A stretch of 64,000 nt of DNA from Eutreptiella sp. 'Long Island Sound 2002'. Lineage: Eukaryota > Euglenozoa > Euglenophyceae > Eutreptiales > Eutreptiaceae. The stretch lies in assembly GCA_964036045.1 (NCBI GenBank), contig OZ038383.1:61633725-61697724 (forward strand), given 5' to 3'. The notes below the pieces were generated by a model. The model worked only from the letters and a program-made list of their open reading frames with translations, did no database searches and was not told the DNA's origin. Of this stretch, positions 54,165 through 64,000 are shown piece after piece. The stretch's first letter is position 1; every line of letters begins with the position of its first letter. Position numbers and translations under genes: made by a program.

Positions 54165-57100
54165 GACGGAGCCGTGGAACTATCCGCCACCCGCACCACA
54201 CATTTTTGGATACTACGACTACACCAGGCATTACGGTAGCAGCTCTTCGATCAGTATGGTGGCCCGTATCAATCAAGTGGGATGGATGATGGCTTGCTGT
54301 CCCCGAGGTTGCCACAAGCGCCCCGCCACCGGTGCCGCCAACGAATGACGGACCACGGAATGACAGGCCACACGGTGACCCCACACGGTGACCCTTTGCC
54401 CAACGTGAAAGTTTGCACTCTGCAGTGTTGTAGCCGGCAGTGTTGCTCCCTGATGTCAGCGGTGCTCTGTTTAGGGTTGTTGAGCACCGCTCGTCTTCCA
54501 TGTGTTTGGTGCCACGTCCATAGTGTCCGGTCCGCTTGCAATAGGGTGAGGATGTGAGTAAGGGGGGCCCCACAGTCGAGGCACCTACCGATATCCCTAA
54601 CGGTGTGCCTGGCGGTGTGCATGCGGTGGAGCACTTGGCAGACGGTGACGGGCACGACTAGAACCCCATCGTTCCGGAACCCCCCGACGGAGGGGAGGAA
54701 ATTGAGCAAGGTTGTGGCATGTGAGGTTCGTATGTTGCCTTCTTCCCCTGGTTGTCCTTTCCGTCCTGCATGTTGTCTCTAGTTGTGGCCCTGGACTGTT
54801 GAGCGCGTTCTCGACGTCCCGCGTGTTGTCTCCAGCAGTGGCTCTGGATCCATAAACTTGTTTCAGCCGTTCTGCGCGACGTCCGCAGACCCACATTGGC
54901 TTTTTGTCTGCATTTCTTTTCCCCAGTGTTGGTGAGCTCGCAAGCCATCCTCAGGATGATCCGACCCGCCAACAATCGTGCAAGCCAAGGCAGCAGTGTG
55001 GGTCCTCGTAGGTGGTGTTGGGGATCCGGGGGGTGGTGCTGGGAAGAGGATTTCAAGTGGGCATGGGGATGGGGGTGGGAACAATGAGTGGGATGCTGAT
55101 GTTGTTTCGGGAAGGAAACTTTATCATCTGCCCTCCCTTCCCGCTATCTGCCAAGTCTTCCACCCACAGTGTGAGTCGGCCCACGCCAAATTACTGAACG
55201 CGCAACCTGCTACGGGAGCGGCTTTTGACCTAGTGCCCAATTCTTGTGCGGCCCATTGGCCCCAAGTCCGGTTCTGACCCCATCTCTGAGCACACTTTGG
55301 CAAATGGCCCTTTCCGGATGATTGAGCGAACGTTCGCTGCGGTAAACGGGATTGTCGGGCCCTCTGGTTGTTGATGCCCCATGACGTTCGGGTGCCAAAA
55401 AACATGGCAGCCAAGGCATCTTCGTGCAAAGCATGCCAGCGAGGTGGCAGGGAACGTACGCGGTGTGGCAGTGTGTTTTGGCTGTCGTGCATGTTGTGAC
55501 CAACTGCTTCTATGGTGGTTTTGGAATCCCATCCTCATGTTGCCGACGTCGCGGCCGTCGCTCCAATAGCGGCCGTGGATTCAGTTTGATGTCCCAGGCG
55601 TCTTGCGTGTCCCCATGGACCCCTTGTCCGCTTCAAATACCATCACTGATCAACTGGCCCTTCTCCGACAATGGAAAGAACATTTGTCCCCCCGGTTGCT
55701 GATCTCCCGTGTGTGCAAATGACTGAACGAACGTTCGTTGTGGTGCAAAAAAAGATGCCTACGAAGATTTCTTCATGCAAAGCGTGCCAAGCAGGTTGCA
55801 GGGAATGACACTTGAGGACGTCCCGCATGTTGTGAACAAGTGGTTCTGTCATGGCTCTAGAATCCCATCCTCGTGTTGCGCACGTCGCGGACGTCGCCGT
55901 TGTTTGCTCTCATAGTGGCTCTAGATTTGAATCGATTTCTTTGGTGTCTTACGTGTCTCGTGGTCGGAACAAACTGGTGTGCGAGAGTGTCTCGACCTTT
56001 GGCTTTTGATGTCCCCATGCCTATTCTTTACAGGAAGCACAGAACATGCCTAAACTTAGCGAGTTGGAAGCCGGCCCCTTTGCAAAAGAGAAATGCGCCG
56101 CACATATGGAATTCGGTACCCGTGAGGGTGTGTGCAAGTTGTTCAACGTCACGATTGATGAGGTGTGGGACTACATGATGTTCCCCATAGTTGGACTCTA
56201 AAACACATTGCTGGTCGAGAACCGCGAACTGCGCCTACTGGACAATGTTGACAGGTTTGCACGTTGTGCACGTCCTTAGCATCGGCACCGCTAGGATCGG
56301 GTAATACGGACCACTTAACAACGATTTGCACATCTTAAGTGTTGCGTGCCCGCCTCGTCTTGCGTGTTTTCCGGCCACCGTCTTGCAGACTGGGTATAAT
56401 TTGTTCTTGATCTGCTTCGGCATGGTGCGACCTGTGCAGCTGGATGCCGTTTGGGAACCCAATCATCTTGCGTACAACCGCTACCTTAGCGGGCTCTTAC
56501 AGCGTGCACGCTATTCCCTTGGTACACGTTTGAACATAAAGGTTGTTTCGTCGAGAACGTTCAAAATGGGAGCATTTTTGGTCCGGAACATTTCTTAACG
56601 GAACACCACCGGAACACTTTGCAGGGACCAGACAACCAGGTCCGTTGCCATGAGTTCCCAAGTTTGCAAATGATGGTAGTGGTCCCTTTCTTGGTTGTTG
56701 AGTGTGTCTAGGGCCTGCGTTTGTCAATAGGGGCCCGCTGGTACGTTTCTTGGCATTGTTCCAACTCTCCCCTAGTTGTACACATTTCGAAATTTTGTTG
56801 TCCGCCTTCAACAGAAGTGTTATTTCGTGTTCAGTGCGATGATTGTATGTTGTCCCAACGCTGGGGCATGGCCTTACCTGTTCTGTGTGTGCCTTGTTGT
56901 GTTGTTGTGTCTACTGTTGGTTGTTAGTGTTGTTCCTTGGTACAAATGCTACATACGTCCATAGATGCCTTCCACTAGGGTTGTGCATTTTGAATTTTGG
57001 TCATCCATGCTCATTTTTCTTAGATTACCATGCCTGCGAAAAAGACCCAGGTTCAGGAAGTAACCACCCACCTTGTCCATTTGGCGGGTGCGGTGAGCCT

Positions 57101-57315
57101 TCAAGAAGGGGATCTTGTAGGGGAGTTTTTAGCGGAATGGGCCGTCTCCTCCCCACACGTTTTGCTGTGGCTGTGGGCTTGGCGCAACCTAGTTGTGTTT
57201 GGGATGTGTAGTAGGAGGCAATCACTAAGTACGCCTTTGAGGTCCTTCCCCCCGCGAGTGTTGCAAACTCATCTTAAACCTACGTGCGCCCAAATCAGCA
57301 TGGCGCACCCTTTCC
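54165..57315. other. Intron 10 debris
   Basis: Short coding-like islands occur. One, at 56046-56210, reads MPKLSELEAGPFAKEKCAAH then FNVTIDEVWDYMMFPIVGL and ends in TAA. It may be the N-terminus of an element protein. GTTGTCTCCAGCAGTGGCTC-type words recur. No FAS exon is recognised. Confidence 0.4.
55290..55905 (+). repeat. Two diverged copies of a segment of about 340 bp
   Basis: Copy one (to about 55560) and copy two (to about 55900) share in order GCGAACGTTCG(C/T)TG, ATGCAAAGC(A/G)TGCCA, GCAGGGAA, GCATGTTGTGA, GGAATCCCATCCTC and CACGTCGCGG-like words. The palindrome CGAACGTTCG occurs in both. It appears to be a diverged tandem duplication. Confidence 0.45.
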
Positions 57316-58569
57316 GAGGTCTATACCCTCCAGGGGTTGAAGTACACGGCGGCTACCGGGTTGCCGTTTGCTCGCCCCATCTGTCCCGAGACGGCTTTCC
57401 AGTAGCGGTGGCAGGAGCTGTTGGCCCCGCTTGAGTTGGAACCCCCGGTGAGCACTTTCGACCTAAAGGCCACAGGTGTCAGCTGGCCATGGGCATCATG
57501 GCTTCGCTACATTGCGAGCCAGCCCCTGTTGGGCCGCATGATTGATTGGTCTTTCCCCTTGACATTAATTTTCAGGGGGGATGGCTATCCATGTTGTGGT
57601 GGGGAGTGGTCCATATACAATGAGGCCATGTGGGACTTTGATACCCGCGTTTGGATGGGCAAAGATGTGGTCCGGACGACCTAGTCAGATCATGAGCAGC
57701 GCACAACTTTCTTGTTAGGGACACCGTCCCTTAAAGCGGCCGTCTGCTTTGTGGACCCGGTGGTGGTCATTGCGCGCTGCCGGGGGGTCATGTGCATTTT
57801 GCACTGTTGCATGGCACTAGGGCGTCTGCAAATGGCCAACATTGAACGGTGGGCCAATGACCGGCTTGCCCCCGGTGATCAGGTAACTCGTCCAGCCATG
57901 CAGGCCACGTTGCGTGAACATCGCGCCGGGTGCCGTCTTGGATGGGATGCCTCCCCGCGGGGCGAGGAGACCTCTCGTCTCTTTCTTGCATGGCCAGAGC
58001 TAGCCCTGTTTTTGGCTGTGGTGCCGGAGGAGCCGCTCTACAAAACGGTTGTTGATATGGCACAGCTGCTGCCGGACCTGTACCACACTTATCAAATGGG
58101 TGCGCGCCCCTATTGCCGGGGTATAGCAGCTGCCTTCCGCAAGCATTGTGCACCCGGGTCTCCGTCCCACTACCTCACTTTTTTGGAGGAGGATGGAGAC
58201 CACCTGTTGCAGGACATATGGCCTTTCGGCATGGCAATGTTCTCCAACGACATTGCTGAGAGCCTCGACGGTTTCCTAAAGCAGGCCTTTAACGAGCACA
58301 GTGCTTGGGGCGGTGGCAAGCAAAAGGCAACCGGGCAAAGTGCCTGTGGACGCCCGGAGGCCTTTGTCGACAGAGATGCCGACACCCCGGGGCAAGTGCT
58401 GCAATGGGTTTTTCTATATTTTCACATCCACCTGCACCAACACGGTGCTGGCCGCCATCTTTCTTGTGTTTCCGGGGCTTCCCCCGAGTCCGTACCCCAT
58501 TCTCTAGCCACCTTCCTTAGCTCACTTTTGTCCTCTGCACCTCAACATGGCCGTGCCCGTCAACAGTGA
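57316..58569 (+). pseudogene. Gene A copy 3, transposase-like, two in-frame TAGs
   Basis: One frame is open over 418 codons except for TAG at 57403 and 57682. It reads EVYTLQGLKYTAATGLPFAR, FPLTLIFRGDGYPCCGGEWS and NEAMWDFDTRVWMGKDVV. After the second TAG come VCFVDPVVVIARCRGVMCIL, HCCMALGRLQMANIERW, LFLAWPELALFLAVVPEEPL, HYLTFLEEDGDHLL and SNDIAESLDGFLKQAFNEHS. It is homologous to copies 1 and 2 throughout, but lacks about 60 residues and the intron between RGDGYP and the SIxNEA block. The TAG at 57682 stands where both other copies have Gln. Candidate catalytic residues are Asp in RGDG, Asp in FVDPV and Glu in IAESL. It ends TGA and overlaps the gene B start. Confidence 0.6.
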
Positions 58570-59809
58570 TATGCTGGGCATGTTGACCGCCCTGTTGAGG
58601 GCCACACGAAATATGCAGGTGGTTGTGTTAGCATGCATGCCTGTCAATTCGTGCAATGTGCATCGTGCATTGTAGCCTTTGCTAGGGGCTGAGGGGTAGG
58701 GGCTAAGGGGTGGAGGTGTGCATCATGGCATGCCGTGGCCGCGAGTGGCCTTTGCTAGGGATTGGGGATTACGGCCTAGGCGAATGCGCGTGGTGCGGGA
58801 ACGTTGTCCCCCGAGGGGTTACGCAAACCCCTGGGGCAATGCGTGGAATGTTGTCCCCTTAGGGGTTAGCCAAACCCCCGGGGGCAGTGCCTGGAATGTT
58901 GTCCCCTAAGGGGTTAGCCAAACCCCCGAGGGCAATGCCTGGAACGTTGTCCCCTGAGGGGTTAGCCTAACCCCCAGGGGTAGTGCCTGGAAGTTTGTCA
59001 CTTGAGGGGTTAGCCAAACCCCCAGGCGTAGTGCCTAGAATGTTGCCCCCCCCCCCCCCCCTCCCCGTTGTGGTGCGCGATGTGCACAATGGGTGCTGTT
59101 CATTTTTCTTGTTTCGCCGACTCTTCAGTAACTTGTTCCGGCGACGTGCCAGAGGTGTTCCTACGGCCACTGGAACACCGGTGGAACGTCGCCGGATCAA
59201 GTTACTGGAACGTCGCCGGAACATGAATTTTTCCACTAGCCGACACCACCCTCCTTCGTCTTTTCATAGGAGGGGATTTCGGAGGGGGATGCACTGCGGC
59301 AAGCTCTGGCCGCACCACACCCGGACCTTACCCCCGCAGCCACGCCCTTACGGCGACCGACGATCTATGTGCCGGCTTGGACCGCCCCACCTCCACCCCC
59401 AAATCAACCCCCAGTCAACCTGCTCGGCCCGCTTGGGTTACTCCAGTTGAACGGGCATCAGCGGCCGCCCCAACACCGCCGCACCCCGTCAACACTAATC
59501 CGAACGATAACCCCTGCCGTCTGGGGGAGCCCTCCGCTTCAGAGCGGGGGACTAAATCAGAAGTGGCCCAATTGTGGGCAAGGTGGCTACATAACCCTTG
59601 CCAACTCGGGGAGCCCCTCCGCTTCACATCGGGGGACTAAATCAAAAGTGGCACACAAACGGGCAAGGTGGCTACATAACCCCTGCCGTCTCGGGGAGCC
59701 CTCCGCTTCAGAGCGGGGGACTGACTCAGAAGGGGAACAGGTGTGGACAAGGTGGCTACATAACCCCTGCAGTCTCGGGGAGCCCCTCCGCTTCAGAGCA
59801 GGGGACTAA
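58547..59809 (+). CDS. Gene B copy 3, two exons
   Basis: Exon 1 is 58547-58618 (MAVPVNSDMLGMLTALLRAT, then RNMQ). The intron is 58619-59269 (GTGGTTG to TTTTCATAG). Exon 2 is 59270-59809: EGISEGDALRQALAAPHPDL, RPTIYVPAWTAPPPPPNQPP, then translated repeat units to TAA at 59807. The intron position and phase match gene B copies 1 and 2 although the intron sequence is unrelated. Entry of the foldback element at 59509 has replaced the original downstream coding part, which may resume at about 61060 (AARPKKRPRPKSTGKRARDE). Confidence 0.5.
58797..59047 (+). repeat. 48-bp tandem repeat with hairpin units
   Basis: Five full units and a partial one of GGAATGTTGTCCCCTAAGGG then GTTAGCCAAACCCCCGGGGG. 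Each has the self-complementary pairs CCCCTNAGGGG and CCCCNGGGG. It lies in the gene B copy 3 intron. Confidence 0.9.
59110..59228 (+). repeat. Intron hairpin, GTTCCGGCGACG family
   Basis: AGTAACTTGTTCCGGCGACG at about 59126-59145 faces CGTCGCCGGATCAAGTTACT at about 59187-59206, with one mismatch. A second arm pair (GTTCC...GGAAC) lies inside. The same words occur at 62525-62645 and 63612-63665. Confidence 0.85.
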
Positions 59810-61052
59810 ATCAAAAGTGGCCCACAAATGGGCAAGCTGGCTACATAACCCGTGCCGTCTCGAGGACCCTACGCTTCAGAGCGGGGGACAAAATCAGAAG
59901 TGGCCCAGTTGTGGGCAAGGTGGCTACATAACCCCTTCTGTCTCGGGGAGCCCCTCCGCTTCAAAGCGGGGGACTAAACACAAGTGGCCCACAAATGGGC
60001 AAGGTGGCTACATAACCCCTGCCGTCTCGGGGAGCCCCTCCACTTTAGAGCGGTGGACAAAATCCGAAGTGGCCCAGTTGTGGGCAAGGTGGCTACATGA
60101 CCCCTACCGTCTCGGGGAGCCCCTCCGCATCGGAGCGGGGGACTAACTCGGAAGTGGAGCAGTTGTGGGCAAGGTGGCTACATAACCCCTGCCGTCTCGG
60201 GGAGCCCCTCCGCTTCACAGCAGGGGACTAAATCAAAAGTGCCCCACAAACAGGCAAGGTGGCTACATAACCCCTGCCGTCTCGGGGAGACCTGCGCTTC
60301 AGAGCGGGGGAATAAATCAGAAGTGGACCAGTTGTGGGCAAGGTGGCTACATAACCCCTGCCGTCTCGGGGAGCCCCTCCGCTTCAGAGCGGGGGACTAA
60401 ATCACAAGTGGCCCAGAAATTGGCAAGGTGGCTACATAACCCGTGCCGTCTCGGGGAGCCCCTCCACTTCAGAGGGGGGGACAAAATCAGAAGTGGCCCA
60501 GAAATTGGCAAGGTGGCTACATAACCCGTGCCGTCTCGGGGAGCCCCTCTGCATCAGAGCGGGGGGCAGAATCACAAGTGGCCCAGAAGTGGGCAAGGTG
60601 GCTACACAACCTTTTTGTGCTTTTCAGCCATTTTTCAATTCTCCACGAAATTCTGAGTATTTTGAGTACAGACACATGGGGTCAAACAAAACAATTTCCC
60701 CCTGCCGTATGCCTAAAACAAAATCTCCGGCGCCTCTGGCGCCGACGAAGCACATTGTTCCGTGCGACAATTTTGGGGTCCTTAGAGGGGGCGGGTGCCC
60801 CCCCCCCCCCCCTTTGGGGTCGGGTACCGACCAGGATCGGCCCCCGTGATCACCACACCCCAATTTGCTGCCGCCCCCCCACTCCCCGTCGTCCCATGCG
60901 AGGGCTCGGGCAATAGAGGGCGATCCCCCTTCACTTTGCTCTTGTTCTCCTTGTCCTCGCGGGTGTCGTGTAGCCAGCTTGCCCACAACTGGGCCACTTT
61001 TGATTTAGTCACCCGCTGTGAAACGGAGGGGCTCCCCGAGACGGCGGGGGTT
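59509..61052. mobile_element. Foldback-like element with an amplified terminal repeat
   Basis: The left end AACCCCTGCCGTCTGGGGGA through AGGTGGCTACA is an 83-85-bp unit repeated about 13 times to 60610. The right end (60969-61052) is one unit in reverse orientation, ending CCGAGACGGCGGGGGTT. Between them 350 bp are unique, with C/G runs. Long inverted termini made of tandem repeats are the hallmark of foldback transposons. Gene B-like coding sequence lies on both sides, so the element seems to have landed in gene B copy 3. No target duplication is obvious. No transposase is encoded, so the element would be non-autonomous. Confidence 0.6.
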
Positions 61053-61497
61053 GCAACATCGCAAGCGGCCCGGCCAAAGAAGCGTCCTCGCCCCAAGAGT
61101 ACCGGCAAGAGGGCACGCGACGAGAGGGAGCATGATTCCGATGCTTCAGGTGCCTCCCCTCCCTTTGCTTCTCTATATATATATATATGTGTGTGGTTTG
61201 TGACAAGGGGAAGGGAAGGCCTTTGGCCGAACTTAAGGCAACATTCATTACTTCTTTGAAAGTGCTGCAGTACAACAAAACAATCATGAGCTATGACGGA
61301 TCATAGTGCGGCTTGTGAGCTTTGTGTGTTTGCGCGCTTGGACGGGGCCTGACGGAAAAGGTGCTGGGTTTCGGTCAACGAAGGGGGGGGTCCCCCAGCC
61401 CCTTCGAAGGGGGGTGGGGTCCCCCCCCGTACAGCCCCCCAAACTGTCGAACACCCCTAGGGTCACACATTGGCTGGCGGCGGCCCCCGTGGTGGCA
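61053..61497 (+). other. Short basic coding-like stretch and spacer
   Basis: 61060-61170 encodes PKKRPRPKSTGKRARDEREH then DSDASGASPP, a basic/acidic segment like the gene B middle part. A TA/TG run lies at 61172-61196. G/C runs lie at 61383-61430. Confidence 0.4.
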
Positions 61498-61925
61498 ATG
61501 GGGGAGGTGGAGGAGGCAAGGGGGAACCTGCAAAGCCTCCGGGGGAAAGTTCAGAGATGGGAGGCCAAGCTGGGTCGTTGTCGGGAGCTTGGGGATGTTT
61601 CGGGGGGGATAGCTGCGGGCGACAAATCTTTGGAGGAGAAGCGCTGGCTAAGGGAGGCGCAAAGGGCAGTTGAGGAGTTGGAGGGGAGATTGCCGAGTAT
61701 GGGCACAGGGGACAATTGGGTGAAGGTAGAGGAAGAGGGCGACGACAACGTTCAGCAGGTGGGCGTCAAGGGGCACCCCGGGGGAACATTGTGGTTTCGG
61801 AGGGGGCAGAGGCGGGGGGGTCAGAGTCTGATGGGTCGGATGAACCCACCCTCTTGCACGTCACCGAGTGGATGCCCAAGAGGTTGGGTTCAAGCGTGGC
61901 AGCCAAACCTGCCACCTTCCCCTAG
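61498..61925 (+). pseudogene. Coiled-coil element protein, frameshifted
   Basis: ATG at 61498 starts MGEVEEARGNLQSLRGKVQR and continues through EKRWLREAQRAVEELEGRLP, a clear amphipathic coiled coil, to an acidic VKVEEEGDDNVQQVG. A slip in the run near 61780 joins NIVVSEGAEAGGSESDGSDE and LHVTEWMPKRLGSS, ending TAG at 61923. It looks like an ORF1-type or gene B-type protein. No enzyme motif. Confidence 0.45.
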
Positions 61926-62189
61926 CCAACGGAGATGGTGCCCCCCCCCCCCCCCCCTTGGATGCTTGCATCCTGAAAACCCCCCATCCCACCATCTACA
62001 CCCTTCGGTGGTTGTTGCAACTATTTCTTTGGAAGTAGTTCCACATCAAGGCCCAAAACCCACTGCCGCTGGCGCCGGGAGGATGGGGATGCACCAGGCG
62101 GGGGCCCTGGTGACGTGGGTGACAGGGCCGGGTTCAGGCCGCATAGCACCCCTCCCCAATGACTAGTTACCAAGTCACACCCACGGGGG

Positions 62190-63506
62190 GAAATTTCTTA
62201 CGTTGGGGGGCAAGTGGCGGGTAGCTGCCATTGGCAGCTCGTTTTTGAGCGCTGGGCTGACCATCGACTGGGCGATGCGAAGCCCACTCCCCGGAAGCAC
62301 ACTGTGGTCTTCCGGGCGTATTGGGTGAAGATCCTGAAGGAGGGGATCTACCGGGTCATGGACGAGGACAAGTACCACGGCCACATCCCGGGCCCGACTC
62401 TATCCCGCCCTAGTGCCCTCTGCGACAGGGACATGCAGCGCGACACGGGAGTGCGGGTATCCCCTTGTCCGGCATGCCATAGGGGCCAACAGGGCCAGAA
62501 AATTGCATGGCGTTCTCCCCCAGGACTTGTTCCGCCGACGTTCTAGCAACTTGTTCCGGCGATGTTTGAGTCCATAACACTGCAAAATGCCCCAACGTCG
62601 CTGTATTAGTGCCGGAACCAGTTACTGGACCATCGCCGGAACCCACTTTTTTTGCCATCCTCAGTATAGGTCGAGGATGTGGAGATCCATCCCGGTGACC
62701 CGCGGGCGGTGCTCCTCATCATGCGCTGGCCGGGATGCGACCCCCGGCCTGTCTACGTCACCTCCATGCTACAGTAGCTGCCCCTGCAGCCAATTGCCGC
62801 ATTGGACGTGCCGACGGCCTTGGCCGACCATTTGGCCGGCCGTAGTAGCGTCCTGGACGCGCAAGTGGAGGGCTGGGGCACCATTCACGTCCTGTCCCCG
62901 GCCCCCGCTCACCGCTAGCAACTCGTGAGTCCCCCGCCCCCCTAGCACCCCACTGTGGTCCCAAAACCCGCCCCCCAGCCCAAAACAAAACCCAACCCCC
63001 AGGGCAAAACAAACCCCAGCCCCCAAAACAAAACAAATACCAACCCAAAACCCAAAGCCCCTTCCAAACCCACCCAAAAAAAAAGGAAGAGACTTCCGCG
63101 CGAATCCTCCTCGGAGCCCTTCTCGGAGTCCTCAACAGACTCGTCCTCTTCCTCCTCCTCCTCCCTTACCTCCAACCCCCCCGCTTGTTTTGCGGACTCG
63201 CCCGTGCGCGACAAGAAGACCCGCGAGCCCCCCAAAAAGAAGACCGCCCCCCCCGACCCCCCAAGAAGGCCCCCAAGCCTAGCCCAAAACCCCCCTCCCC
63301 CACCACCCCACCCCCGCATCCCCAATGGCGGGGATGGGCCAAGGGTTGGTGAGGGTACACTGGGGGCTAACCGGGATGAGGGGATGGGGGTGGAGGTCGC
63401 CGGGTTGGAGGGTGAAGGGCGGGGTGACGGGTCCGTGGTCGGCGAAGGCGAAGGGGGGGTAAGTTCCGGGGCGCCCCGCGCCCCGCCGACCACGCTAGAG
63501 GAGTAG
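62190..63506 (+). pseudogene. Gene B-like protein, intron with hairpin, several TAGs
   Basis: First part: VAGSCHWQLVFERWADHRLG, HTVVFRAYWVKILKEGIYRV and CDRDMQRDTG. A hairpin-filled stretch (62520-62665) follows and ends at an acceptor TTGCCATCCTCAG. The second part is a single frame from 62670 to 63504: VEDVEIHPGDPRAVLLIMRW, PGCDPRPVYVTSMLQ, TAG (62775), LPLQPIAALDVPTALADHLA, two more TAGs (62916, 62943), a Pro/Lys/Asn tract, KRKRLPRESSSEPFSESSTD and a Gly/Glu tail. The Ser-rich acidic stretch beside Lys/Arg clusters matches the gene B pattern at 32.8 kb. Confidence 0.45.
62520..62660 (+). repeat. Second GTTCCGGCGATG hairpin
   Basis: TTGTTCCGGCGATG faces CCATCGCCGGAACC across about 70 nt. 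Additional GTTCCGCCGACGTT words lie at the 5' side. A third locus at 63612-63665 has GTTCCGGTAACTGGTTCCGG. Confidence 0.75.
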
Positions 63507-64000
63507 CCTCGGGACGTGCAAAGAGACTAACCCCATGTGCCCTTGCCGGCACTCTAACCTACAATGTATGTTTCACTTACCCTTTATCCACACTTTGCTT
63601 TTTGTGTCGCTTGTGTGTTCCGGTGGTGTTCCGGTAACTGGTTCCGGCGGTGTTCCAGTGGTGTTGTGGCAAAAATTGTTTTTGAATGCAAAAGTATTTT
63701 GCAAGACAACACGGAATACGACAAATCTGAAAGTACCGGCGGGATGCCCCTAGGCTAGCAAACAACATATTTTCATACCATGAATGGGTGTGCTTGGTTG
63801 GGGGAGGGTAAATCAACTTCGAATTTTTTTTTGTTCTGGCCCACGGAGGGGACGTCTCCTCGGTTCTGGTCACCTTTTGACAAAAGCCTTCATGGTTTCA
63901 ACCCTTGCTTGACCACTAGACGCCGTTTGATTGATTTTGTGAAATCACCAAATCTTTTCAAAATCTCGATCTCAATCGTAGTCAACACAGGCACGCTCGT
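63507..64000. other. Window end, no gene recognised
   Basis: It contains the third GTTCCGG-type repeat (63612-63665). The rest has no domain and no FAS homology. Confidence 0.5.

Noticed and set aside
57403..57684. TAG recoded as Gln in this organism
   Set aside because: Element frames suggest it, but no TAG occurs in the FAS exons or in the 1079-codon LINE, and some frames end in TAG. Kept only as a hypothesis to test.

Overview
This window is nuclear DNA from a eukaryote. The + strand carries a spliced protein-coding gene, with GT-AG introns and continuous reading-frame phase, set among transposable-element debris, satellites, microsatellites and long C/G runs. There are no bacterial-style operons, no rRNA, no convincing tRNA and no CRISPR array. 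I cannot name the species. The host gene is a fungal-type (type I) fatty acid synthase beta subunit, but the intron sizes and repeat load are unlike a typical fungus. A protist or alga with a fungal-type FAS is my best guess.

The backbone is one gene, a homologue of yeast Fas1. I can place ten coding exons between 6959 and 49304. Together they encode about 671 residues: the whole acyltransferase domain (GGQG motif, GHSLG nucleophile Ser265, catalytic His419) and the start of the enoyl reductase domain. All phases agree across nine introns, and the joined protein aligns almost without gaps to the N-terminal third of yeast Fas1 as I remember it. Introns are 84 to 858 bp at the 5' end and in the short cases, but intron 5 is 3.0 kb, intron 6 is 26.1 kb (12084-38219), intron 7 is 6.8 kb and intron 9 is 2.6 kb. 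Intron 10 runs at least 14.7 kb, to the end of the window. The rest of the enzyme is not in the window.

Layout: 0-7 kb is upstream DNA with a minus-strand RNase H retroelement remnant. 7-12 kb holds exons 1-6, with a hAT remnant in intron 5. 12-38 kb is intron 6, a nest of elements. Inside it two 2.4-kb arms in opposite orientation (20.7-23.1 and 30.5-32.8 kb) carry copies of a transposase-like gene (called gene A here) and the start of a partner gene (gene B). They flank a decayed LINE and a separate element with inverted repeats. A 105-bp tandem array fills 34.2-36.6 kb. Intron 7 (38.4-45.2 kb) holds a C-rich satellite interrupted by a 5'-truncated LINE with an intact 1079-codon RT/RNase H frame. 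49.3-64 kb is further element debris, including a third gene A/gene B pair (57.3-59.8 kb) and a foldback-like element (59509-61052).

The gene A/gene B family appears three times, with gene B-like fragments elsewhere. Its introns contain imperfect hairpins whose sequence differs between subfamilies although the intron position is the same. Most internal stops in the element frames are TAG, while the FAS exons and the intact LINE contain none. This points to CAG-to-TAG decay of repeats rather than a changed genetic code.
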